Source: Hyphomicrobiaceae bacterium
Lineage (GTDB): Bacteria; Pseudomonadota; Alphaproteobacteria; Rhizobiales; Hyphomicrobiaceae
DNA: 64,000 nucleotides
Direction: 5' to 3'
Assembly: GCA_020638035.1 (NCBI GenBank)
Contig: JACKJI010000011.1
Location: 1 to 64,000, forward strand
The number at the start of each line of letters is the position of its first letter. Position 1 is the first letter of the stretch. A program made the position numbers and the translations under genes. The notes below the pieces were generated by a model that did no database searches, was not told the origin of the DNA, and was given only the letters and a program-made list of their open reading frames with translations. Below are positions 8,221-16,039 of the stretch, piece after piece.

Positions 8221-9737
8221 TCGCCGCCCAACCCGAGACCCTGGTGCAGCTCGCAATCCTGATCCCACTCGCCGCCGCTGCGCTGATCCCACTGTTCCAT
8301 CGCGCCCCAAACCTGCGCGAGACTGTCACCCTCGTCTCGGCTGCCGCCCTGGCGCTGATCGTGTGGAGCCTTTACGGACCGGTCATGGCTGGCGCCCGGC
8401 CCGAACTCAACGGCCCGGAGATGGTGCCGGGCATCCGCGTCGCGTTGAAGGTCGAGCCGCTGGGCCTCGTCTATGCGCTCGTCGCCTCGACGCTGTGGAT
8501 CGTCAACTCCATCTACTCGATCGGCTACATGCGCGGCCACGACGAGCCGCGCCAGACGAGCTTCTATGTCTGCTTCGCCATTGCCATCGCCAGTGCGCTT
8601 GCCATTGCATTCGCCGGCAACCTCGTCACGCTGTTCCTTGCCTACGAGGTGCTGACGATCTCGACCTATCCGCTTGTCACCCACAAGGCGAGCGATGAGG
8701 CGCGCCGGTCCGGCCGCAAGTACCTGTTGCTTCTGATCGGCACCTCGATGGTGCTGCTGCTTCCCGCGATCATCATCACCGCCGCCGTTGCCGGCACGGC
8801 CGATTTCACCACGGGTGGCATCCTCGCCGGCAAGCTGTCGCCTCTGCTGATGACGGGGCTGCTCGCCCTCTATGTCTTCGGCATTGGCAAGGCCGCCGTC
8901 ATGCCGGTGCATTTCTGGCTTCCAGCGGCAATGGTTGCACCGACGCCCGTCAGCGCGCTTCTGCACGCCGTCGCCGTCGTCAAGGCCGGCGTCTTCTCGA
9001 TCCTCAAGGTGGTCGTCTACATCTTCGGCATCGACACGCTGACGAATTCCGGCGCCGTCGACAAGCTCATCTGGATCCCCGCCGCCACCATCCTCATCGC
9101 CTCTCTCATCGCGATGACGAAGGACAACTTGAAGGCGCGGCTGGCCTATTCCACGGTCTCGCAGCTCTCCTACATCGTCACGGGTGCGTTGCTCGCCACC
9201 TCGCTCGGCGTCATCGGCTCGGGCATGCACATCGCCATGCACGCGGTCGGCAAGATCACGCTGTTCTTCTGTGCCGGCGCGATCTACGTCGCCGCCCACA
9301 AGACGGAGGTCTCCGAGCTGACAGGGCTCGGCCGCGCCATGCCGATCACGTTTGCGGCCTTCACAATCGGAACGCTGTCGATCATCGGCTTGCCGCCGTT
9401 CGGCGGCACCTGGAGCAAATGGTACCTCGCACTGGGGGCCATCGAGGCCGACAAGCTCGCCGTTGTCGCAATCCTGATGATCTCCTCGCTTCTCAACATC
9501 GCCTACCTGCTGCCGATCCCCTTCAGGGCGTTCTTCGGCAGGCCGCCGGCCAGTGCGGGCGCGGCGGCGGCCCACGGTCATAAACATGGGCATGGGCACG
9601 CGCATGGCGACGGCAAAATTCACGAGGCGCCGACCGCCTGCCTGATCGCCATTAGCGCAACAGCGCTCGGCTGCATCGCGCTCTTCGTCTACCCTGATTT
9701 CCTGCTCGATCTCTTGAAGCAGATCCCGCTCAGATAG
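8217..9737 (+). CDS. MrpD-like proton-conducting subunit, copy 2, with histidine-rich loop
   Basis: This 506-residue NuoL/M/N-like protein has LFLAYEVLTISTYPLVTH (channel Glu), GKAAVMPVHFWLPAAMVAPTPVSALLHA (Lys and HFWLP motif), AVVKAGVFSILK and AYSTVSQLSYIVTGALL. Residues about 453-470 form a histidine-rich stretch (HGHKHGHGHAHGDGKIHE) between the last two helices, which could bind metal. The next start codon follows 11 bp after the stop. Such subunits translocate ions; the coupling ion here is unknown. Confidence 0.87.
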   Translation: MIAAQPETLVQLAILIPLAAAALIPLFHRAPNLRETVTLVSAAALALIVWSLYGPVMAGARPELNGPEMVPGIRVALKVEPLGLVYALVASTLWIVNSIYSIGYMRGHDEPRQTSFYVCFAIAIASALAIAFAGNLVTLFLAYEVLTISTYPLVTHKASDEARRSGRKYLLLLIGTSMVLLLPAIIITAAVAGTADFTTGGILAGKLSPLLMTGLLALYVFGIGKAAVMPVHFWLPAAMVAPTPVSALLHAVAVVKAGVFSILKVVVYIFGIDTLTNSGAVDKLIWIPAATILIASLIAMTKDNLKARLAYSTVSQLSYIVTGALLATSLGVIGSGMHIAMHAVGKITLFFCAGAIYVAAHKTEVSELTGLGRAMPITFAAFTIGTLSIIGLPPFGGTWSKWYLALGAIEADKLAVVAILMISSLLNIAYLLPIPFRAFFGRPPASAGAAAAHGHKHGHGHAHGDGKIHEAPTACLIAISATALGCIALFVYPDFLLDLLKQIPLR

Positions 9738-9748
9738 GACCCGCAGGC

Positions 9749-10018
9749 ATGGCCCAACATCACGGCGCGCCCGACGACGGCAAGACCCACATGTTCGACA
9801 AGCCGCAGAACGTGGCGCGTGTTCGTTATGCGCTCTATGCGCTGTGCGGCATCTCGATCCTCGCCGAGGTGTTCGTGCATCGCCACGTGGACCACCCGTG
9901 GGAAGCGTTGCCGCTGTTTTACTGCCTCTACGGCTTCGCCGCGTGCGTGATCCTTGTGCTCATCGCCAAGGAGATGCGCAAGGTTCTGATGCGCGACGAG
10001 GAGTATTACGATGAGTAG
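9749..10018 (+). CDS. Small two-helix membrane protein of the antiporter operon
   Basis: This 89-residue protein has a His-containing N-terminus (MAQHHGAPDDGKTH), two predicted helices (about residues 26-45 and 52-73), and a periplasmic-side loop FVHRHVDHPWE. Its acidic C-terminus (RDEEYYDE) overlaps the next start by 8 bp. I recognise no named family. Its place between two large ion-channel subunits and its translational overlap suggest a structural subunit of the complex. A role in metal binding is only a guess from the His clusters. Confidence 0.7.
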   Translation: MAQHHGAPDDGKTHMFDKPQNVARVRYALYALCGISILAEVFVHRHVDHPWEALPLFYCLYGFAACVILVLIAKEMRKVLMRDEEYYDE

Positions 10019-11720
10019 CGTCGCGCCGTTCCTTGTCTTTTTCATCGGCGCAGCACTCGTTGTCGGGACATCCGGCATTCTGCGCTCGCTCGTCATGCTT
10101 GCCATTCCCGTGGTCGGCGCGGTCAACCTCTACATGCTGCCGGCCGATGCTTCCCATGTCGTCCCGCTGCTCGGCTACGAACTGGAGCTGATCAAGGTCG
10201 ACAAGCTGAGCCTTCTGTTTGGCTATCTGTTCCATCTGGCCGCCTTCCTCGGCATCGTCTTCTCGCTGCATGTCGACGACCGCGTCCAGCACGTTTCGGG
10301 GCTACTTTATGCCGGCAGCGCGCTTGGTGCCGTGTTCGCTGGCGACCTGCTGACGCTGTTCCTGTTCTGGGAGCTGTTGGCCGTCACCTCGGTGTTCCTG
10401 ATCCTGGCGCGCGGCACGGAGCGCTCCTATGGCGCGGCCATGCGCTATCTCCTGATACAGGTGGGCTCTGGCGTAATCCTGCTCGCCGGCATCGCCATGC
10501 ATTGGACGGCGACGGGTTCAACCGCCATTGCACAGATCGGACTTCAGGACTGGAGTTCCGGGCTTGCAGGCATAGCGTCGTGGCTCTTGCTGTTTGCGAT
10601 TGGGATCAAGGCTTGCTTCCCGCTCCTGCACAACTGGCTGACCGATGCCTACCCCGAGGCGACACCCACAGGTACCGTGTTCCTGTCTGCCTTCACCACC
10701 AAGGTGGCGGTCTACACGCTGGCGCGCACCTTCGCGGGCACCGAGCTGCTCGTCTACATCGGCGCGGGCATGGCGATGTTCCCGATCTTCTTCGCGGTGA
10801 TCGAGAACGACCTGCGCCGCGTGCTCGCCTATAGCCTCATCAACCAGGTCGGCTTCATGGTCGTCGGCATCGGCATCGGCACCGCGCTTGCCGTCAACGG
10901 CGCCGTCTCTCATGCCTTCAACGACGTGATCTTCAAGGGCCTGTTGTTCATGTCGATGGGCGCCGTGCTCTACCGCACCGGCAAGATGAACGGTTCCGAG
11001 CTTGGCGGCCTTTACAAGACGATGCCCTGGACCGCCGGTTTTTGCATGGTCGGCGCGGCATCGATTTCCGCATTCCCGCTGTTTTCCGGATTCGTATCCA
11101 AGTCGATGGTGATGGTCGCTGCGCTCGAGGAGCATCACCCCTATGTGTGGCTTGCTCTGCTGTTCGCATCAGCCGGCGTCTTCCACCATGCCGGCATCAA
11201 AATTCCATACTTTGCCTTCTTCGCCCACGATTCCGGTTTGCGGCCGAAGGAGGCGCCGCTCAACATGCTGATCGCGATGGGCCTTGCCGCCGCCATCTGC
11301 ATCTTCAACGGCTGCTATCCCTGGCTGCTTTATTCGATGCTGCCCAATCCGGTCGACTACGAGCCCTACACGGCTGCGCACGTGCTGACCCAGACCCAAC
11401 TGCTATTTTTCTCCGCACTGGCGTTCGTCTGGTTGCAGCTGAAGGGGCTCTACCCGCCGGAACTCCCCGGCATCAACATCGATGCGGAATGGTCGTATAG
11501 GAAGGGATTGCCCGCCGTCGGCCGCTGGGCGCACAAGGCAGCCGCGGCGGTTCGCGCCGAATGGCTGGGCGTGCGCGGCCGGATCATCGAACAAGTCAAT
11601 GCCGGCATCTACCGGCTGCACGGCCCTGACGGCGTATTCGGCCGAACCTGGCCAACCGGGCGCATGGCCTTCTGGACAACGCTGATGCTCGGAGCCTACG
11701 TGATCCTGTCCTACGTCTAG
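10011..11720 (+). CDS. MrpD-like proton-conducting subunit, copy 3
   Basis: This 569-residue NuoL/M/N-like protein has LFLFWELLAVTSVFLILARG (channel Glu), GIKACFPLLHNWLTDAYPEATPTG (Lys and LLHNWL motif), TTKVAVYTLARTF and YSLINQVGFMVVGIG. A C-terminal soluble stretch and a last helix (FWTTLMLGAYVILSYV) follow. It ends the operon. Three channel subunits with no MrpA-size protein gives a membrane arm of unusual composition. No hydrogenase-like or quinone-module genes are adjacent. Confidence 0.87.
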   Translation: MSSVAPFLVFFIGAALVVGTSGILRSLVMLAIPVVGAVNLYMLPADASHVVPLLGYELELIKVDKLSLLFGYLFHLAAFLGIVFSLHVDDRVQHVSGLLYAGSALGAVFAGDLLTLFLFWELLAVTSVFLILARGTERSYGAAMRYLLIQVGSGVILLAGIAMHWTATGSTAIAQIGLQDWSSGLAGIASWLLLFAIGIKACFPLLHNWLTDAYPEATPTGTVFLSAFTTKVAVYTLARTFAGTELLVYIGAGMAMFPIFFAVIENDLRRVLAYSLINQVGFMVVGIGIGTALAVNGAVSHAFNDVIFKGLLFMSMGAVLYRTGKMNGSELGGLYKTMPWTAGFCMVGAASISAFPLFSGFVSKSMVMVAALEEHHPYVWLALLFASAGVFHHAGIKIPYFAFFAHDSGLRPKEAPLNMLIAMGLAAAICIFNGCYPWLLYSMLPNPVDYEPYTAAHVLTQTQLLFFSALAFVWLQLKGLYPPELPGINIDAEWSYRKGLPAVGRWAHKAAAAVRAEWLGVRGRIIEQVNAGIYRLHGPDGVFGRTWPTGRMAFWTTLMLGAYVILSYV

Positions 11721-11748
11721 AGCGCGTTCACTTTTCGTGGAATCGCTG
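11717..11748. repeat. 5' part of dispersed repeat element (AGAGCGCGTTCACTTTTCGT)
   Basis: The sequence just after the operon stop matches the beginning of the longer element at 20518-20620 (AGAGCG-TTCACT-TGGAATCGC). Only the first 30 bp are shared. It overlaps the stop codon of the third MrpD-like gene. Confidence 0.55.
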
Positions 11749-11890
11749 CCTTACCGGTATCCACTGAACACTGATATACAGCCAGCTTCATACTATGCTG
11801 AAAGTTAAAGGACCGTTGCAGGGTGATGCATCGGTTAGAAATGATTAGGACATATGGCGTAGGCTGATCCCGTCGGTTGCAACGAAGGGT

Positions 11891-12841
11891 ATGCCCGCAA
11901 TGCTGTTCAGGCCCATCTATCCGCCCAAATCCGAGGGTGCAGCGCAGTTCAGCGCCGCCGAAACCACGGAGCGCGCGGTATTCGGGCGCCGCGGTACGTC
12001 GGACAGCGAGTCGTATGTCGACAACGAGGCGAGTTACGAAGTCGCCCCGCGTGCCGAGCAACTGTTGATCCGCAATTTCGTTCAGGAGATCCATACGGTC
12101 GCCGTGCTGACGACCGGCGCGGCAAGTGCGATCAATTTCGCCGCCAAGGACGGACATCCCGATCCGATCGTCAATGCGGGTACGCTGGTTTCGGGTTTCT
12201 CTGCCGAGACCAGCCACTGGCCGCGCCGACTGCTTGCCGAGGAACTGTCGAAGACGCTCGTGACGCGATTTGCCGAATTCTATGCCGCATTCCAGGCGGG
12301 TCGCATCGAGCTGCGCCACTTCGAGTTCGACGCCGCCGGGATTGGGCCATTGCGCGCCGCGCCCTTGCATGTTGCGGGCCTCAAAGCCGCTTGGTTGGAG
12401 GCATCGCGCCGCGCGCGCGACCTCATCGGTCTGTTGGAGGAAGAGACCGCTCCGATGCTGGCCGACGAGAACAGCGGCAATGCCGCGCTGCTGGCCGCCC
12501 TGTTCGACCGCATCATTGCCGGCGAGCCTGCCTGCTGCGCCATCGACGGCGCAATCGTTCTTCCAGAGTTGAGCGAACGCCGCCGTGCTCCGCGCCAGTC
12601 GTTGCTTCAGTCTGCCATCGTCCGAACACCGGCAGGCGCCTTCAGTGCCTTCGCGCGGGACATCTCCTCAGGCGGCATCGGAATGACGCGCATGCCCATG
12701 GTGAAGGTTGGCGAAAGCGTCGCCATCGAGATCGCCTGCGGCCGCTCGTTTCAGGGCATCGTCGCCTGGTGTAAGGGCGAGGCTGCCGGCATCAGGTTCG
12801 ATCGCCCTCTGTCACCGACCGATCCGCTGATCTTCGGTTGA
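11891..12841 (+). CDS. PilZ domain protein
   Basis: This 316-residue soluble protein has a PilZ domain in its last 90 residues: an Arg-rich RRRAPRQ start (RxxxR c-di-GMP motif) and DISSGGIGM (the D/NxSxxG motif). Both parts of the c-di-GMP site are present, so binding is likely. The first 220 residues are mostly helical and match no family I know. The gene stands alone between the antiporter and AOR loci. It could tie c-di-GMP to motility or attachment, but the target is unknown. Confidence 0.8.
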   Translation: MPAMLFRPIYPPKSEGAAQFSAAETTERAVFGRRGTSDSESYVDNEASYEVAPRAEQLLIRNFVQEIHTVAVLTTGAASAINFAAKDGHPDPIVNAGTLVSGFSAETSHWPRRLLAEELSKTLVTRFAEFYAAFQAGRIELRHFEFDAAGIGPLRAAPLHVAGLKAAWLEASRRARDLIGLLEEETAPMLADENSGNAALLAALFDRIIAGEPACCAIDGAIVLPELSERRRAPRQSLLQSAIVRTPAGAFSAFARDISSGGIGMTRMPMVKVGESVAIEIACGRSFQGIVAWCKGEAAGIRFDRPLSPTDPLIFG

Positions 12842-13228
12842 TCCCCTGCGCAGCCGCATTGACCTTCAGCCGCCCTGCCCGTGTCAGCTCGATTGCACCA
12901 GCTTCTGTTTCCGGCGAGCCCAAGCGCGCACCAAAGCGGGTTCAATCCCGGCCGCCTCACTTAGGTCCGCGGAGGCCTGATAGGGTGCGGCTTCGATCAA
13001 CACGTGCGTGTTTCCGACTCAGACGGTCAGGCCTAAACGCCGAGTGAGACGATGCTCACCGCGCGAGCACTCAAAGCTATGTTTGATCGGAAATAGCTTT
13101 GAAACCTAATGCCACGGAATTTCCGCATCGGCGCGCCGAATGCACCTAAGTACACTTGACCCCCCGTCGCATCTGCGCGCGAATTGGTCTAACACCTAGA
13201 AAAACACCGACAGAAAAAGGGAGGCCCT
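12842..13228. other. 387-bp intergenic region upstream of the AOR locus
   Basis: No gene is supported. It should hold the promoter of the aldehyde oxidoreductase operon; the last bases give a clear ribosome-binding site (AAAGGGAGG) 5 bp before the ATG. I see no convincing FNR/Dnr box. A regulatory RNA leader cannot be excluded by eye. Confidence 0.5.
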
Positions 13229-13729
13229 ATGCTCAGAGCATTGGTGATCGATCCAGGAAAATGCACCGGATGCAAGCAGTGCGAGATGGCCTGCTCGTTT
13301 GTCAAGGAAGGCGAGTTCAACGTCTCCAAGTCACGCATTCGCGTTTTCGATTTCCACACCGAGGCACGATTCGTCCCCTACACCTGCACACAGTGCGCTG
13401 AAGCCTGGTGCCAGCAAGCCTGTCCTGTGAATGCCATCACAACCAACGCCGACGGCGTCAAGGTCGTCCACGAGAACCTGTGTGTTGGCTGCAAGGTCTG
13501 CACGATCGCCTGCCCGTTCGGTACCGTGAATTACAACGCCTCCACCGGCAAGGTCATCAAGTGCGACCTGTGCCTTGGCAGCCCGGCTTGCGCCGAGGCC
13601 TGCCCGACGGGTGCGATCACGTTCAAGGACACCGAGCAGGCCGGCTTCGACAAGATGAAGGTCTGGGCAACGCAAGCCGCGCACGCAACGTCGACGCAGG
13701 GACCAAACACTCCCGCGGCCAAGGGCTGA
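13229..13729 (+). CDS. aorA: AorA-like polyferredoxin subunit of aldehyde oxidoreductase
   Basis: This 166-residue protein has four cysteine clusters for [4Fe-4S] centres: CTGCKQCEMAC, CTQCAEAWCQQAC, CVGCKVCTIAC and CDLCLGSPACAEAC. It resembles DmsB/HycB-type electron-transfer subunits and the AorA subunit of the Aromatoleum aromaticum tungsten aldehyde oxidoreductase, which wires the tungsten subunit to the FAD subunit. It directly precedes the AOR gene, with 127 bp between them. The Thr/Ala-rich tail is not conserved. Confidence 0.85.
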   Translation: MLRALVIDPGKCTGCKQCEMACSFVKEGEFNVSKSRIRVFDFHTEARFVPYTCTQCAEAWCQQACPVNAITTNADGVKVVHENLCVGCKVCTIACPFGTVNYNASTGKVIKCDLCLGSPACAEACPTGAITFKDTEQAGFDKMKVWATQAAHATSTQGPNTPAAKG

Positions 13730-13856
13730 CCCGACGTCCACCGTCGCTCAGGCACGGCTCACGTTACGCGGGCCACCCGGCGTGCGGAAACAAGAACGAG
13801 ACAACCAGAACACACACGGACGCCACAAGGCGCTGCCGCAATTCAGGGAGAAACCG

Positions 13857-15704
13857 ATGGGATGGAATCGTAAGATCCTACGGATCAACCTTACCGACGC
13901 AACCATCAAGACCGAGCCGCTCAATATGGACTGGGCCCAGAAATACCTGGGTCAACGCGGCCTTGCGACGAAGTATCTGGTGGAGGAAATCGACCCCACC
14001 GTCGATCCGCTGAGCCCTGCCAACAAGATGATCTTCGCCACTGGACCGCTCACGGGCACTGCCGCGTCCACAGGCGGGCGCTATTCGGTGATCACCAAAG
14101 GTGCACTCACCAACGCCATCGCCTGCTCCAACTCTGGCGGCTATTTCGGCGCCGAGTTGAAGTTCGCCGGTTGGGACATGATCATCTTCGAGGGCAAGGC
14201 AGCAAAGCCTGTCTACCTCACGGTCATCGACGACAAGGTGGAGCTGCATGACGCCTCGCAGATCTGGGGCCGGAGCGTGTGGGATACCGACGAGTGGATC
14301 AAGAAGCGCCACCAGGATCCCATGATGCACATCTCCGCGATCGGCGTCGCGGGCGAGAACCAGGTGCTCTACTCGTGCATCGTCAACGACCTGCATCGAG
14401 CGGCCGGCCGCTCCGGCGTTGGCGCCGTCATGGGCTCCAAGAACCTGAAGGCCGTCGCCGTGCGCGGCACCAAGGGCGTCAAGGTTAAGGACGGCATGCG
14501 CTTCCTCAGGGCGGCACGCGACGCCAAGAAGGTGCTGCAGGAGAATGCAGTCACCGGAGCCGGCCTGCCGACCTACGGCACGCAGGTGCTCATGAACGTC
14601 ATCAACGAGGCCGGCGCCATGCCGACCCGCAATCACCGTGAGGTTCAGTTCGAAGGCGCTCACGACATTTCCGCAGAAGCGATGGCGACACCGCGCAAGT
14701 CGGATGGTCAGAAGAACCTGCAGACCAACCAGGCCTGCTTCGGATGCACCATCGCGTGCGGGCGCATCTCCAAGATCGACGAGAAACACTTCTCGATCCA
14801 GAACAAGCCACAGTACTGGCACGCGTCAGGCGGCCTAGAGTACGAAGCGGCCTGGGCGCTCGGCTCCAACACCGGCGTCAACGATCTCGAAGCGCTGACG
14901 ATGGTCAACTTCGTCTGCAACGAGCAGGGCCTCGACCCGATCTCGTTCGGCGCCACCGTCTCCGCCGCCATGGAACTCTACGATCTCGGCCTGCTGACGC
15001 AGGAGATGACCGGTGGCATCGATCTGAAGTTCGGTTCCGCAGAGGCGCTCGTCAAGTGCGCCGAGCTGACCGGCAAGGCGGAAGGCTTCGGCAAGGAACT
15101 TGGCCTCGGCTCGCTGCGTCTTTGCAAGAAGTATGGCCGCCCCGAACTGTCGATGTCAGTCAAGGGGCAGGAGTTCCCGGCCTACGACTCGCGCGGCATC
15201 CAGGGTATGGGCCTCACCTACGCGACGTCCAATCGCGGCGCCTGCCACTTGCGCTCCTACACCGTATCCTCCGAGATCCTCGGCATCCCCGAGAAGACGG
15301 ACCCGCTGGCGACCGACGGTAAGGCTGCCCTCGTCAAGGCCTTCCAGGATGCCACGGCTGCCGTCGACTCGTCTGGTCTGTGCGTCTTCACCACCTTCGC
15401 CTGGACGCTGAACGACATCGCCCCGCAGGTCGATGCCGCCTGCGAGGGCGAGTGGTCGCCGGAGCGCATGCTCGAAATGGGCGAGCGCATCTGGAACATG
15501 GAGCGCGTCTTCAACAACAAGGCGGGCTTCACCGCTAAGGACGACCAGCTGCCACCGCGACTGACGACGGAGCCGGCACAGACCGGCCCCGCAAAGGGTC
15601 TCGTCAATGGTCTCGACAAGATGCTGCCCGAGTACTACGCGCTACGCGGCTGGACATCTGAGGGCGTTCCGACCAACGAGACGCTCTCGCGTCTGGCGCT
15701 GTAA
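13857..15704 (+). CDS. aorB: Aldehyde:ferredoxin oxidoreductase, tungsten/molybdenum-bis-pterin enzyme (AorB-like)
   Basis: This 615-residue enzyme oxidises aldehydes to acids, or reduces acids with low-potential electrons, in the cytoplasm. The AOR N-terminal domain starts GWNRKILRINLTD. GPLTGTAASTGGRYSV and the [4Fe-4S]-binding CFGCTIACGR motif are present, with the later cysteine in RGACHLRS. The length matches the family. I chose the ATG at 13857 because homologues begin with M-G-W/Y and CAGGGAG lies upstream. Gene order (FeS, AOR, FAD subunit, MoaD-like) matches aromatic-aldehyde AOR systems. Metal and substrate cannot be read from sequence. Confidence 0.92.
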   Translation: MGWNRKILRINLTDATIKTEPLNMDWAQKYLGQRGLATKYLVEEIDPTVDPLSPANKMIFATGPLTGTAASTGGRYSVITKGALTNAIACSNSGGYFGAELKFAGWDMIIFEGKAAKPVYLTVIDDKVELHDASQIWGRSVWDTDEWIKKRHQDPMMHISAIGVAGENQVLYSCIVNDLHRAAGRSGVGAVMGSKNLKAVAVRGTKGVKVKDGMRFLRAARDAKKVLQENAVTGAGLPTYGTQVLMNVINEAGAMPTRNHREVQFEGAHDISAEAMATPRKSDGQKNLQTNQACFGCTIACGRISKIDEKHFSIQNKPQYWHASGGLEYEAAWALGSNTGVNDLEALTMVNFVCNEQGLDPISFGATVSAAMELYDLGLLTQEMTGGIDLKFGSAEALVKCAELTGKAEGFGKELGLGSLRLCKKYGRPELSMSVKGQEFPAYDSRGIQGMGLTYATSNRGACHLRSYTVSSEILGIPEKTDPLATDGKAALVKAFQDATAAVDSSGLCVFTTFAWTLNDIAPQVDAACEGEWSPERMLEMGERIWNMERVFNNKAGFTAKDDQLPPRLTTEPAQTGPAKGLVNGLDKMLPEYYALRGWTSEGVPTNETLSRLAL

Positions 15705-15719
15705 ACGGAAACGGCATCA

Positions 15720-15747
15720 CGGGGCGGGCATCCGCCCCGTTTGCCTT
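15720..15747 (+). terminator. Intrinsic terminator-like hairpin after aorB
   Basis: CGGGGCGG pairs perfectly with CCGCCCCG across a GCAT loop, followed by TTTGCCTTTC. It lies 16 bp after the aorB stop and before the next gene, so it may attenuate expression of the distal genes relative to aorAB. Confidence 0.65.
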
Positions 15748-15798
15748 TCGGGCATTCGGTCAGGGCATCCATTTTGTGGTGACAGGCGACGCAGCCGC

Positions 15799-16038
15799 AT
15801 GGACGCGCTTACGCTCTTCGGCCTCTTGTCCGTCACCGCAATGCTGGTGTTCTATGCACTCGAAGATCGCGGCACCGGCTACATTCTGGCGTTCGCCATA
15901 GCTTGCCTCGCAGCCTCTGCCTACGGCTTCCTGCAAGGTGCATGGCCGTTCGGTGTCGTCGAGGCCGTCTGGTCGGGCATCGCCGTCCGCCGTTGGCTGC
16001 GTCGCACGCACACACGACGGATCGCACGGGAGAATTGA
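15799..16038 (+). CDS. Small membrane protein in the AOR locus
   Basis: This 79-residue protein has two or three helices (FGLLSVTAMLVFYALE; YILAFAIACLAASAYGFLQG; PFGVVEAVWSGIAVRRWL) and a basic C-terminus. Similar small membrane proteins are, to my recollection, common in Hyphomicrobiales outside AOR loci, so its place here may not mean a joint function. It ends one base before the FAD-subunit start, so translation is probably coupled. It could help attach the complex to the membrane, which is speculative. Confidence 0.65.
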   Translation: MDALTLFGLLSVTAMLVFYALEDRGTGYILAFAIACLAASAYGFLQGAWPFGVVEAVWSGIAVRRWLRRTHTRRIAREN

Positions 16039-16039
16039 G

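Noticed and set aside
8139..9623. Long minus-strand frame of 494 residues opposite the second MrpD-like gene
   Set aside because: The translation is rich in Arg, Asp and Gly with no domain, while the plus strand encodes a clear membrane channel protein.
13080..13110. Possible FNR box (TTGATCGG...) upstream of aorA
   Set aside because: The second half-site is missing at the proper spacing.
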